DNA of 64,000 nt from Cymodocea nodosa. Taxonomy: Eukaryota; Streptophyta; Magnoliopsida; Alismatales; Cymodoceaceae. The notes beneath the pieces are model-generated. The model searched no databases and was not told the origin of the DNA. It worked only from the letters and a program-made list of their open reading frames with translations. Below are positions 37,014 to 53,603 of this stretch, in pieces (the stretch's first letter is position 1; each line of letters opens with the position of its first letter). Made by a program: the position numbers and the translations under genes. The stretch covers positions 1,942,001-2,006,000 of the forward strand of contig CM072336.1 of assembly GCA_036874045.1 (NCBI GenBank), in the 5' to 3' direction.

Positions 37014-39365
37014 ATCTTGCTGTAGATGAAATTATTAAATATAAATTCTACAACCAAATTTGGCATCTCCGAGGGTTAAAATTTTAATTCGACTTATTAT
37101 CAGTAACAAAATTCTTTCTAAATCTAAGTCCATCCCTAAAGGGTGGAGGGGGGGGGGGGGGCTTTTTCTTGGCGTGTAATACGTGCGACGAAAATAATAA
37201 AGTTATTTTTTTTTATTGTTCTATTCTTTGTGACATTTGGTTTTTTCTCCTAAATGATTATAAACTTATATTCTCTGATGATTTTATTTCTTTTAAACCT
37301 CCTTCCTCTTACATTGCTTGTTTTGAACTTTTTTTTTTTTTTTAAGTCATTTGGTATAATAGAAACAATTATCTTTTCGGAAGAGTTTTAATGAATATCA
37401 TCTCCATGTTTTCAAAAATCATTGAATTAATTTACTTTTGGTTAGATAATATTTCTACAGGATTAGGAAAAGATAAATTAAATGACGTCAAATGTCGTTT
37501 GGTCTCAACTCCTGCAGTTCCTGGTATTTTTGTTGCTAATCTTACCTTTGTTGTTAAACGTTAAGCAGATATTGTTGAATAAAAAAAATACCCGAAGTGA
37601 CATACGAACCGGACTTTTGAACTTTTCTGATCTCTCTCTTTCTCGCTATGGAATCAGTCGTTTATTTTTGCAGCTCATCTCTTAAAAAAACAGGGAACAT
37701 ATCATCTTTCCGAAAAAGACACCTTAGCTGTTTCCTTTTTTTTGCTGGCCACATGGTCTATTACTAAGTTAATCAGATGATGCGTCATTTTCTTCCGATT
37801 TTCGCGGAGAGATAAGCATAAGTTTGGATAATAAAGTGATGATCACGAAGCAAGTTTAAGTTTACAAAAGTAAAAGAAGGACCGACTACTCTATTTATTA
37901 CGAGATGAGAGCGGAAAAGTTAAAGAAAAATAAAACGACGGCAGACCACCAGAGCCTCCACTCCACGCCGAAGAGAGCAGGCTCCTGCGGACGCCGACCA
38001 CCAGAGCTCGCCCCCCACGCGTGCACGTAGACCCGCTTCTCCCGTACGCGAGGGCGAGGGAAACGACGGCACCAGAACCCGCGGCAGCCGCAACGTTCAG
38101 CCGTGCGGCACCCTCCAGCGACCACTCCGACGAACCGCCGACGACGCACCGAAAGAGGCCGAGAGGAGCTAGACGGACCAACCGAAGTTTGGGGAGAAAA
38201 AATCAATTCGAGGTTCGCAATTGAGAAAAATAAAAGAGGAAATTACTGTAACACCCCTGGGCCCTTAACAACAAACGTGGGTAATGATGATCACGTAAGA
38301 GACAAGTTTATAAAAGTAAAGTAAGTGTCCGCTTTTCTATTTATTACGAGATTAGATATAAAAAATCAACAAACGTGGCGGGAACAAAGAAACGACGGAA
38401 GAGTTAGCAATCTATTGTTAAGAATTTTCATTAAAAAAATAAAAATCAGTGTCGAAAATTATTGTCACTGTCATCGGTAGGCAGCAGAAGTAGATCACTT
38501 GCCATCGACTTTTTTGAAGTATTACTGTTTTTTATTTTAAAAATTTTCTTGTTAATTCTTTTCACCGTAGTTATTTGTATTAACATGTTAGTCCTTGTGT
38601 TTTTTGAACAGGCACAAATCCAGGCACCTAACTGTAAACTAATATCCTTAATGCGAGGTAGATAACCAAACAGCTTGATACTCGATGTACAGAAATTTAA
38701 TGAATAATAAATAAAAAGATTCGTTATATAAAAAGTTTGGTACTTTCTTTACCTTCAACGTTTTTTCTTATTTATTCATGTAATTATAAAAGCATTCACA
38801 AGTGAATCCACGTTCAATGACTCTAATATCATACAGAAATTTTAACTCAAGATTAATTAATGGGAAATGTTATTATCATGTGTAAAGTCAATATTATTCC
38901 TATGCTTATCACATGAGATTTTTTTATGTCCGTTATTTACGTGTAAGGGAGGAAAAAATCATAAACGCGCACAAGGACAATCTTGTTTAGGGTCTGTGCA
39001 TCGAGTGTCTATGCACAGGTACTTGCTCCTTCTTTTCCCTCTCTTCTTGTGCCGATCTTGTTTTCTTTTCTACTGTTGTTGGCAACAACATTGGTTTCTT
39101 GTTTTTGTTATTCTAATCGTGACACTCCAATTTCTTCTTTTTGTTATTGGAATTTCTTGGATTTGGGGGGGGGGGGGGGAATGTTGAATTCGACAAGGAA
39201 ACTTGTTTAGGGTACTCGTTTGGCATCAAGATGTGGTTAAAATTTTTGAACTCCACCCTGACTTTTTCGAGCTTACCTGAAATTTTCAAGACATGGCCTT
39301 GCTTGAAACACGCTGGATTTGACCTTACACATCTTGGTCTTCCTCAAGTTTGTAAAATGTTTCCT
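37014..39365. other. Gene-poor region with a GC island and G runs
   Basis: No recognised gene. It holds a G14 run (37148-37161), a diverged direct repeat (37836-37942 and 38284-38403) flanking a GC-rich block (37943-38220), and a G15 run (39165-39179). Short open frames in the GC block on both strands show no family motif. Confidence 0.5.
37836..38403 (+). repeat. Diverged ~110-bp direct repeats flanking a GC-rich block
   Basis: Both copies start with TGATGATCACG, share TTTACAAAAGTAAA-like and CTATTTATTACGAGAT words, and end near AACGACGG. The block between them (37943-38220) is strongly GC-rich and differs from everything around it. The arrangement resembles foreign or captured DNA between repeated ends, but no inverted termini were found. 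Confidence 0.65.
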
Positions 39366-39657
39366 CTTTGGTAGAAGCAATGGAACTTCAGACCCTAATT
39401 GACGAGCTGAACTTATGCCTGAACAAAATAGAAGTGGAAATTTATTCTCAAGCTCTAGTGAATAATATCACTATGCACACTGGCATGCCTACTCCTTCTG
39501 ATTGCGGCTGATACGCATGATCCACTACATTCATTCCTTTACTAATGTCTTCACACAAAAATAGAGTTGTTGATTGTTTTGCCAAAATAGGGGTCAAACA
39601 AGGGAAACTAGCATTCTTTGGGTCGGCTGAATCTCCCCCTGAGGTTCAAGGTGTTTG
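39366..39657 (+). mobile_element. Degenerate RNase H (RVT_3-type) relic, probably from a LINE
   Basis: One frame reads like the plant LINE/RVT_3 RNase H domain: an AMELQTLIDELNLCLNK segment followed by EIYSQALVNNI, then after in-frame stops NRVVDCFAKIGVKQGKLAFF. The spacing and the final motif (usually NxVADALAK) match this domain. At least two stop codons interrupt it, and no reverse transcriptase was recognised upstream. It is a pseudogene fragment. Confidence 0.65.
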
Positions 39658-39806
39658 AATGCAGAGTTGTAATGTTGGTATAATTTGTATTATACGAAAT
39701 GAGTGCTTATGTATTCTGTTGTGCCCAGTTGTACTTGTGAAGAACATTATATTCTTACATGATAGTGAACCCAATGTATAGCATTATGAATTGTGCAACT
39801 AGAATG

Positions 39807-40815
39807 TGGTGTTATTGATTGAAAGTTATAAATTTTTAAATTCAAAAGGGTATTACAATTTTTACAACAGACTAGATTTAACATCTTTATTGTTTCATGA
39901 TCTTCTACCGCTAAAATGTAATTTGAACTTGGAATTGAATATTTTTCCTAAGTAGTACGCCTTCTAAGCTTTTTATTGATATCAAATTTGTGGAACTTGG
40001 TGGTAAAAATTGAATGTTATGAATTTTTAAAGTTAAAAGGGTATTATAGTTATTACAGTTGATTGATTTTAATATCTTTATTGTTTTTGAATTTGTTAAT
40101 TTTTTGATAATTTGAATCTAAAATTGAATATTTTTCCTAAGTAATATACCTTTTAAGGGGGGGTTAGTGACTGACGGAATTTAGCTAACGGAAAGGAAAA
40201 TTATTGAATTCTGTCAGAATGCTGTTAGTGTGCATTACACTTGACGGAAAGGAAAGTCGAATTTTACCGTTGTATAAAATCTAAAAATTTCCTTTACCGT
40301 CAGAAAATTTCCGATCGCCCCCATTCAGAAAATTTTTCTCCCTCTCTCGTGCTTGACGGAATTCGTAAGACTGATAAGGAAGATTTACTTGAGGACCTGC
40401 TAGATGAGTTGAAAGAGTTAAATATTATTGATGACATACAATCAATGGGAGAGATACATATAGAAAGCAATGCCCAAGTTCGAATGACTCAAGAACAAAG
40501 AAAAGAAATGACAGATAAGATGCAATAAGATATGATGATGGCAATGTGGGATGGAAGAACTAGATGATATTATTTCGTATTGTAATATTTCAATTAAGAT
40601 GTATTTGTATTTTTCGAATATTAGTTGTAATAAATTTTTGTCAGAATTTCCATCAGAATTTTCTGTCCTGCACTAAACCCCTCTCAGAATTTTCCTTTTT
40701 ATTTCCGTTACAAATTTTCCATTTCCTTTCCGTCAAAATTTTCATTTTCCTTTTCGTTAGAATTTTCCGTCATGCACTAACACGCCCTAAGTTTATTATT
40801 GATGTCAAGAAAACA
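39807..40815 (+). repeat. Tandem repeat of ~190-bp units, second unit split by a MITE
   Basis: Unit 1 (about 39807-39998) and unit 2 (39999-40156 continuing at 40788-40815) share blocks such as AAAAGGGTATTA, ATCTTTATTGTTT and TTGAATATTTTTCCTAAGTA. Unit 1 continues without interruption through CCTTCTAAGCTTTTTATTGAT. Unit 2 is interrupted at the equivalent point by the 631-bp element at 40157-40787. Confidence 0.8.
40157..40787 (+). mobile_element. Tourist-like MITE (PIF/Harbinger-type non-autonomous DNA transposon)
   Basis: The ends form imperfect terminal inverted repeats of about 40 bp. The left begins GGGGGGGTTAGTG and continues TGACGGAA...TAACGGAAAGGAAAAT. The right, reverse-complemented, begins GGGCGTGTTAGTG and continues TGACGGAA...TAACGAAAAGGAAAAT. 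A TAA trinucleotide flanks both sides (40154-40156 and 40788-40790), the target duplication typical of PIF/Harbinger. The interior includes a short frame whose last part (EQRKEMTDKMQ, stop, then DMMMAMWDGRTR) resembles the C-terminal tail of Harbinger transposases, so this may be an internally deleted derivative. Confidence 0.8.
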
Positions 40816-43049
40816 AGTAACAGATAGAATGTGTGAAAATATCACAAAGTTTATGTGAAATGTTTAAAATATATGATGTCAAATTTATCAGACTTGTAAT
40901 AAAACTTTTTAGCAATTTAGATTTCGTTTATATTTGCAAGAATGATGATGTATTTGAACCGGAAACGTTTGTGTAATTTAATTAATTTATTAATTAAACA
41001 TTATTAATTGTATATTAATATCCTTAATTATTGTAAATCATATATTATTAGTTTACTTATAAAGTTTGTATATTAATATTTTAGCATACAAGTTCATACT
41101 ATTATTATTTTACTTAATCATTTCAATATACTTTAATAAATTTTGTCACTTTCTAAAACGTACACAAGTACATAGAATTTATTTTTAGTGAATTCTATCA
41201 CTCCCCTCTTAATGCATAAATATACAAATTTCTTATTTTCGATAGATTCTAATAATTTATATTTTGATAGATTCTAACAAATTTTGATTATACAAATAGA
41301 CCTTTTTACTTTTGTAGTTGTTGAAAAGAAAGAAAAGTTAATACATTTATTTTTTATATAAGAATAGAGTGCTTTTATTTTGATTTCAACTTAAGATTTT
41401 TTTTCCCCTTACCAACGAAGTGCAAAAGACAGATTTACACGATATCATAATTAGTAAGACTTTTTTTTTCTTTTCATTTGCTAATTGTAATGTTTATTTT
41501 TCCAAAGGAGCATGCTAGAAGCTTTATTTATTTCTTGAAATTTAAGCTTATTGAAGTCTTCAATTCCAATGATAGTGATTTTTGTATTCATTAGAATTTA
41601 AATTTTAGCAAAAACTATGAGTACTACTATTTCTTTTGCTAATGAATAAGCAGATATTAAATATGAGATTCTTTAACATCAAAAGAAAAGATCTATGTTG
41701 TCAAAGCCACTAGATGGATCTACAAAATCTAAAATAAGTCCTTTTTTTAACACACTGGTATTTTTACTTGAACATTAAAAAGATATACACCGTAAATCAC
41801 ACCATTAACAATATTTATCCAAGGATGAGTCTACGCAATTGGATAGTTGTCATTTGCATCTTAGGCCTTCGTTATGCAACTACTTCTAACTCTGAAAGAA
41901 AAGAAAATGAAGTACCTTTGATGTTATAAGATTAATCATAAGCATATCTTTATTTATAATGCTAATATACAATACGACAGACAGTATGAGTGCCAGTACT
42001 AGTCTTATTCTGTCGTTTGTCAATAAGTGCATTCCAAGCGAGGCATTGTATGGAGCGAGAAAGATTAGAAAAGCCCCCTTACATCAACGATAGAAAGTCC
42101 TTCCCATAAGGTTTCAATCGAGGAAATTGAACAATGACGACAAAGATTTTGATTCCATGCATGCTAAAGAACTCAACCATAATGGTAAATAGATGAAAGA
42201 AAAGAAGACAGACTAACAGAAACACTGACTAGAATATTCTGAGTGCTACAACGTACCTAATTCAATTTCTCAAACAATACTTGGTCGTAGTAGACGTGGG
42301 AGTACGCTTGATGACATGGTCAATTAAAGATGACAGTACTAGATCATTTGAAAATGATGAAGAAAATATTGATCGGGATGACGATGATGAATGAAGATTT
42401 TCTATTTCTTTTGTCATCAATCATTGTCTTAGTTATTAATTATTAGATCGTTGTTTTTCACCTATTGCCATTTAGCCGGAATATTGTCATTAATAATTTT
42501 GCTGGATAAATTGGATGATTGTATTTTGAATTAGGAAATGATACTTTTAATTTATTGTTTTAGTTATTTGTCATTATGAATTATGATCATCATTAAATAT
42601 AAATCATTCTCATAAATCTATGCCCTAGTTTATTCTTGCTACTTTAACTAAATGTGGTAGTTGCTTAGGGATTAGCGAACCCAAAATACAAACTAAATCC
42701 ATGCTAAACAATAATCAAAAAGAAATTGTAGCATTGTAGGATCTAAAAAGTCCAAACCACGTTTCTTTCATTGAAATACCAAAGATGGAACATTGACAAA
42801 GAGATGAATTCCTTGAAAACACGAGGACAAGAAGAGTCAGCGACAGGAAATCATAACAAGTGACTGTCATTTGAAAACACAACATAACGTGCACCACTTA
42901 CGAACAAGGATAAACGGAACACGACATAAAACTCGTCGGAAAATAAACGCCAAGAAAAACACTGTTCAATGACCTAAAACAACCAAGTAATAGCATAAAA
43001 CAATATCCATCTTCCAAAATAGATGGGAATGGAGGAAAATCACCAGTCT
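40791..43049. other. AT-rich intergenic region downstream of the 14-3-3 gene
   Basis: No gene or recognisable element found in an AT-rich region. The right-hand few hundred bases, next to 43050, are probably the 3'UTR of the minus-strand 14-3-3 gene. Confidence 0.5.
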
Positions 43050-46429
<3,380 letters not shown>

Positions 46430-48478
46430 TGGAGATGGAGGCGGAAGAGGTGGTGGTGGCGGAGGAGTACACGAAGGAATCAGATCTCGGAAGAATTCCA
46501 GGGAAGGGAGAGGGAGCGAGGGATTCAGATATAGGAAGGGGGCGGTGATTGGAAGCAATAGGTAACGGTGCTTCGCCCGGGTTGTTAGATGTTATCTTTT
46601 CGGGTGGGCAGGAGAGAGGGAAGGGTGAGTGGCGACGGGTAGACGTGTCCGTTGTCGTGAGGTGATGGACGGTGCCAAACCGGTAGCGTTAGTTGTCGTC
46701 TTCTTGGTCACTTTTGTGTGGGCCCACGACAAAGCTTGGGGTCGGATCTTTTGTGCGCGTCTCCATGTTTAATATTTGTGCTTTACCAAAAAAAAATTTA
46801 ATATTTGTGATGCACGTACACCGCTGTTTTTTCGCGGTGCTTAGCACGTGTTAGCCGGCGTTCTCCTTCCAACGGTGACCGACGTGGTAATCCGTTCAAT
46901 TAATTCCAACAGCCCAGGTGTCGAATATGATATGGATGATCGAATAAATTTTGAACTTTTGTAGACAGAAATACTATCCTAATTTAAATTTAAATAAAAA
47001 TTTTAACTAATAAAATATCTCATTCAATTCCGATCATGATTAAAATCGCATGCACCGACTACGTGATCCTACCGACTCACCATCCGTCGATTCCCATTAA
47101 TTCTGATTTATCATCTAAAAATAAAAATACGATTCAAATAATAGAATATAATAAATAAGTAAATGAATAAATAAATAAGTCTGCAACTACGTACAGACAA
47201 GTTTTACCATAAATCAAAAGCTATCAACAAGCATCGATACAAAAAATTCAATTCTAACAATTTCTTCGAGCCATATAAGTGGGGGGGGGGGGGGGGGTGT
47301 CATGGCTCAAATCTAATTTTTCTACCGGCTAAAACATGAATCTAACAAGTGACTGGCCAAATTAAATTTTTTAGTCAATCTACGTACCATTTTAGTATTA
47401 CGCTTTAGTCTATCTCACCAAAGTTGAGCCATTGATGTTCATGATTGGGTAGATAAGCCTAATTAAACCACGTTAATTAGAAGATCAAGTTGCAATGGAT
47501 GGGCCCTTCAATGGTACCTTAATTGTCACATATCTATTAAATCACTTGTCGTTTATCAGTTAGTTATGATCAAGATGTCGCATCAAATGTTGTTGCAGTA
47601 ATGTTTGCGATGGAGATTAATTTACATTTTGAACAATACTTTTGTAATTTTGCATTTAGACTCCTGTAATTGTATTTTACACCTAAACTGTGATCTAAAA
47701 CAGCTACGATCATATATGGCCTGTGATCTAACCACAACTTGTGAATTTTCTACCTAGTTATGAAAGATTGACACTTAAGAGTATTTTTTATTTGTTATCT
47801 ACTTGGTAAGGTTGTAGCAGTCCTTGCTTTGCAGTTACATTGACCTATTTTCTTTAAATGCATGCGGTAATGATCCAAGGGCATTTCCTTTTTCAATTCA
47901 AGATGTTTCGTTTCTTCAATCTCACAAGCCAGCCCAATTTATTTTAGAAGAAAACGTATTAAAGTACATTGTAACATATGAAAATTAAGAAAAATCTGAG
48001 GTGCTTACGGTCCAATAGGTTATTAAGGGAAGTCCATGCGTAAGGGTACCTTAAAATCAGGTGTATTCTTTTCCTCTGAACATATATTAAATGTTTGACT
48101 CTAAAGAGCAATGGAGCATATATTAGGTACATAATTTATAATTTTGCTAATGTAACTGGTAAAAATATTCACCGATGCCTTCACTACTTTCTCATATTTG
48201 TCTCTTGCTTTGTGATTCCTAATTCTAACTCTCGTTCATGTAAGAGAGTTGTATATATGGACACATTTTTCGTTAATTATAATCAATTATATAACGTAAA
48301 TATCTTCTTAAGATAACAATAACTTAGTATTGTCTGAGTGTTGTGAACAATTGTGACTAACATAATGTTTAGTTGTAATCTGGTTTAATTTTAGTTGTAG
48401 GATTAAGTTCACCCTTTTTCTAAAGTATGTACGTTGAACTAAATCATGAATATTTGTGAACTGGACCATGTATTTCTA
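46430..48478. other. 14-3-3 promoter region and intergenic DNA with a G17 run
   Basis: The first ~200 bases are the likely 5'UTR and core promoter of the 14-3-3 gene. A palindromic site II word TGGGCCCA lies at 46719-46726. Further right the DNA is AT-rich with a G17 run at 47281-47297 and no supported gene. Confidence 0.5.
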
Positions 48479-48483
48479 TTTAT

Positions 48484-48682
48484 TGTAAGTTTTATACTCT
48501 TTTGATGTATTTATATTTGAGTCAGATATCTTCATAATTGGGTTTTGTAACTATATATATTTGTGTTGGTTTCTCTTATCGAAGGAACAACAATTGAGTA
48601 TTAAATTTTTCTTGGTTGCTCCTTCTTATTTACTCTTCCTTGATTCAACTGAAGCTTGATCTGCAATCGTACTTGATCTTCA
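48484..48682 (+). repeat. 5' LTR of the Ty1/copia fossil
   Basis: 199 bp, bounded by TG...CA. It matches the right LTR end to end and is followed directly by the primer-binding site at 48683-48694. Confidence 0.92.
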
Positions 48683-51600
48683 TGATATCAGAGCAGGAGA
48701 TCGACTACTAATTGTTCATGCTGCGCTAGCTTTTTCGACATCTTCAGTTCCATCATTAATTTATTTGTTGGCGTCAGTGATATCTCTTTCATCAAATTCT
48801 TTTTCGATTAGCTCAATATTCGATCGTTTGTGTAAATCGATGTGTGTATTCGATTTACAACTATTATTTTCCTTTCATTTTGACTTTCTTGTTGAAATGA
48901 CATTTTAACAGAAGATTTTCGTCTCTAGATTTCTTTTGTCAGTTTTCATGGATTCTGGTGGAACTTCTGTTACTAATAAACAGAATTCTAGAGGAATTGA
49001 AGTTGATAAGAATTTTTATTTTCTCAGTTCTTCAGATTTACCTAGCCTCATTATTGTCTCCAAGAAATTTAATGGGGAGAATTACATGACTTGGAGTAGG
49101 GCAATGAAGAAGGCACTCAACTCTCAGAACAAATTTTCTTCTATTGATGGAACTATCCTTGAACCGGATCTAGGTGTTGATCTTGATCTTTTCCAGTTGT
49201 GGGAAAGATGTAATGACAATGTATCTTCTTAGTTATTCAATTCTACGGAAGATGATATGACTGATGGAGTTGCCTGTATGGAACAATCCTATTAATATTT
49301 GACTTGACCTTACGAAACGATATTCACCAAGTAATGATCCTCAGATTTATGAAATCTGACGATCTTTAGGAAATTTAACTCAATATCAGTTGTTAGTTAC
49401 AATTTATTTTACTCACTTTAAGGTTCTTTAGGATGAATTGTCAATCTATGAGCCTTTACCTACTTGTTCTTGTGGAGTCATGACTACTTGTAAAGGTGGA
49501 TTGATCTCAAGATTACGAGTTTGGTTGAAAAAATAGAAAATAATGTAGTTTCTACTAGGTCTCAATGAATCTTATGATACCATAAGAAGTCAGATATTGC
49601 TTAATTCCCCTCTTCCAGATCTTGACCATATTTCCAACCTCATTTTACAAGAGGAAAAGCAACATAGTGTTGCACATGTTTTCACAATATCAATAATGTT
49701 GCTAGGATTGGTTTTAAGGCCAATTCTTTTACTAAAAACACCTCACAAGGTAGTACGTTTACTACTAATTCTCAAGGTCGTGGGAAAAATAATAATCAAA
49801 TAAGTGGTAAAGGACATACCATAGAGAGGTGCTATTGGTTGCATGGTCTTCCTCAAGGACGTAAGTGGCATAAGTTACTTCCTACCAAGATTCAATAATC
49901 AAATAATGTTGGTAAAGGTAGTTTATCTAATGTTGCTACTGCCGATGTAGATGATTCGTGTTCTTCTGTTTCGCTTACTCTTGCATCCATTACTCAAGAT
50001 CAATTTTCTCAATTGATGTCTATTCTCGACAACATTAACTTGAATGATCAGAGTATAGTCAATATTGGCAGGTATTCCTTCTTGTCTGCGTTCAGTTGCA
50101 TTAGTTAATTCAGCTATGAGTTTATCAACTTTATTTTTTTCTTTTGGCATACAAGTTTGGATCATTGACATAGAGGCAACTGAACATATGTGCGGGGACT
50201 CTACTGAAATGCAGAATTTACATGCAGTGTATAACTCTCGATCTATTAAAATGCCTAATGACAATTTGGAATCTGTTAAATCCATTGGTTCATGTGATAT
50301 TTCTGATCAGATTATATTGTAGAATATGCTTCATGTTCCCTCTTTTGAATTTAATTTACGTTTTGTCAGTCGTTTTATTGAATAAAGGCTATGTGCCTTC
50401 CTATTTCTTACTCAGTTGTGTATTCTTCAAGACCTTTGTTTGAAGAAAACAATGGCAGCGGGCAGAAGAGTTGATGGACTCTATGTGTTACTGGTTGCTA
50501 ATAATGGTGTTCCTGCTTTCTCTACAATCTATAATGGAGTTTGGCATAATTGTTTGGGTCACAACTTGAATAAAGATATTTTTCAACATTTAGAAATTAA
50601 AAATCCTATCAAATTTGATGATTGTTCAGTATGTCCTCTTGCAAAGCTTACTTGGTTGTCATTTCCTATTAATTTAATAAAGTTTGCTAAAACCTTTGAA
50701 ATGTTGCACTGTGACATATGGGGAAAGTTCTCTACCCCTACTCATGCTGGCTTTTACTTTTTCTTAACGGTTGTTGATGACTTTCACGTCGTACCTGTGT
50801 ATTTCTCATGCGTAATAAATCAGAAGTTCATATGATAGTTCAAAAAATTTTCAATTATATTGAAAAACATTTCAAGGCTTTTGTTAAAATTGTTCGTTGT
50901 GATAATATATGTGAATTCACCTCAGTTAACTTTAGGCAATTTTTTAGCTAAAAAGGGCATTGTGCAATAGTTCTCTTGCACCTATACCCCTAAATAAAAT
51001 GGGATAGTTGAAAAACAACATCGTCATCTATTGGAAGTTGCTAGAGCACTTTGCTTTCAGGCTAAATTGCCATTGAAGTTTTGGGGAGAATGTATATTAA
51101 CTGCTGCTCATATCATCAATGTACTTCCTTCGGACATTCTTCATGTAAAAAGTTATTTTGAAAAATTGTTTAATAAACAACCAGATTACAGTGGTTTGCG
51201 TAGTTTTGGTTGTCTTACATATGCATATAATGATCATAGAATGCACTAGTTTGATCCCTTTGGTAAGAAAAGTTACGAATTGTTTGATTTAATTCAACAA
51301 CGCATATTTGTGTCTCAACACGTTACTTTTCATGAGCGTGTTTTTCCTTTTGATAAATCTTCTCAAGTGGATGAATCAGATGATCTATTTCCTATTTTAA
51401 ATAAATTCAATACACAATCTTCCAGAGCTACTTCCAGGCCAAACTTTGTTCTTGATAACACTTCAGACCATTGTGTTACTAATAATAGTGAGCAAGTGAG
51501 TGAACAAGAAAATGAACAACCCTCTAGTCCACCACCTATTGCTGATGATATTGATGTTTCATCTTTTCTTTTAGTTCGTACACCTAGTGTTAATGATGCT

Positions 51601-53402
51601 GACCTTGATAATGTATCTGTTCAAAATGAAGATGATATTTGTCTTGCTAAAGACTTGGGAGATACTTTAAAAGCATGAGACAAACGGGGACCTCCTACTA
51701 ATGTTGCCGCACCATTAAGGAGGTCCAATAGGCCTGTGAATCCACCCAAGTATTTGCATGACCATATTTGTTCCAATGTTGTGAGTGATAGTTCTAATCC
51801 TCTTGCTAACTATGCTTCTTTTCTTCATGTTTCTCCTGATCATCAAATATTCTTGTCGACTTTATATGATACTTATGAGCTACGATCTTACGAAGATGCT
51901 AAGGAAAACCCTCGATGGTGCAAGGCTGTGGAACTCAAGTTGCAAGCACTTGAAGACACACAAACTTGGAAACTTGTCGATTCATCGCAAGGACAACATC
52001 CTATTGGAAGTAAATGGGTGTTTAAAATTAAATATAAGTCTAATGCATCAATTGAGAGATATAAGACACGCTTAGTGGCCAAAGGGATTTACTTAACGAG
52101 AAGGAGTTGACTATCATGAGATATATTCTCTTGTAGCTAAATCGATCAAAATTCGTTGTTTATTAGCTGCTGCAGTCGTTAGAGGTTGGGAGCTTCACCA
52201 ACTAGACGTGAACAATGTGTTTCTTCACGAAGATCTAGAAGAATACCACCTCTGGGACTACCAATTCAACGAGAGTAGGTCTATTTGCTGCAAAAGTCTT
52301 TATACGGTTTGAAACAAACCTCTCGTAAGTGGTACAAGTTGCATCAACGTTTATTATTTATGGGTTTTATTACCTTCAGGGCAGATTGTAGCCTTTTGAT
52401 TCATCATTCTCATAGAAATGTTATGTTTCTATTGGTATATGTCGACGATATATTGTTAGCAGGTAATAATAAGATGGAGATGTGGCAACTTATACAGGAA
52501 CTTGATAGTGTGTTCAAGTTGAAAGATTTAGGAACACTTAAATATTTTTTGGGCCTTGAAATTTCTCATACAAATGCCGATGTGTTCTTGTCTCAACAAA
52601 AGTATATATTTGATCTTCTCAATGATAGTGACCTTCTTGTGTGTGTGCCTGCTAATATACCTATTGGAGAGAAATTCTAAGATGATAAAGATAGCTCTTT
52701 ACTGTCTGATCTATCTTCTTATCGCAGGACAATAGGTTGCTTGATTTATTTGTCCATTACTCGACCCGATATTGCATACCCTATGCAATATTTCTCTCAA
52801 TTTGTGCAACGACCGTCTGAGCATCATTTACAAGGAATTAATCAACTATTGCGATATTTAAAAGGTACTTCTGGTCGAAACATATTTTTATCTTCTAGCA
52901 GTGCTCCAGTTCTTCGAGCATTTTCTGATGCTAATTGGGTTAGGTGCCCATGGACACGATGTTCAGTGTCTGGGTATTGCATTTTTTTGGGTAATTCCTT
53001 GGCATCTTGGTAACCTGTTCATCTGCAGAAGACTGTAACATGTTCATCTGTAGAAGCAGAGTATCGAGCTTTGCATTATACTATGGCAAAATTAACTTGA
53101 TTACGAGCTTTGTCTAATGATCTCAGTATTACTCAGCTTTCTCCTTCTCCTGTATACTGTGATAATCTTGTTGCATTTCATATTGCTCATAATCTAGTAT
53201 TTTATGAGCGGATTAAACATATTGAATTAGATTATCATTTCTTCCTGAAAAATATCTTATTAGAGATATCTAATTTTAATTTATCAGATCCATTCGTTAA
53301 CTTACAGACATTTTCACTAAATCTTTTAGACAACTCTTTATTTTCTAAGTTTTTAGGTAAACTAGGGATTTTGAAATCCCTTCCCCCTAGTTTAAGGGAG
53401 AG

Positions 53403-53603
53403 TGTAAGTTTTATATTCTTTTGATGTATTTATATTCAGGTCAAATATATTCATAATCGGATCTCGTAACTATATACATTTGTGTTGGTTTCTCTTGCTG
53501 AAGGAATAACAATTGGAGATTAAATTTTTCCTAATTATTCTTTCTTATTTACTCCTCTGCGATCCAACCAAAGGTTAATTTGCGATCCTACTCGAAATCT
53601 TCA
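53403..53603 (+). repeat. 3' LTR of the Ty1/copia fossil
   Basis: 201 bp, preceded by the polypurine tract and followed by the TTTAT target duplication at 53604-53608. Confidence 0.92.

Larger units (their letters stand above)
48484..53603 (+). mobile_element. Ty1/copia LTR retrotransposon fossil, full-length with target duplication
   Basis: The two LTRs (48484-48682 and 53403-53603) both begin TGTAAGTTTTATA and end TCTTCA. The 5-bp duplication TTTAT flanks both sides (48479-48483 and 53604-53608). A methionine-initiator-type primer site (TGATATCAGAGC) follows the left LTR, and a purine tract (AAGGGAGAG) precedes the right. Internal parts run in copia order: Gag (from about 48948), protease (about 50150-50300), integrase (about 50520-51250), reverse transcriptase (about 51880-52680, with YVDDILLAG and GLKQTSRKWY) and RNase H (about 52740-53260). 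By eye the LTRs differ at about 15-18% of positions, mostly transitions. At the substitution rate often used for grasses this suggests several million years. It is broken, with ten or more breaks. Confidence 0.92.

Noticed and set aside
37891-38224. GC-rich frames on both strands as a small gene, possibly an AP2/ERF-like fragment
   Set aside because: The basic plus-strand segment has no real AP2 motif, and open frames on both strands are expected from the GC content.
40241-40528. 95-codon frame as a host gene
   Set aside because: It lies wholly within the inverted-repeat element at 40157-40787 and begins near its end; the tail looks like transposase remnant.
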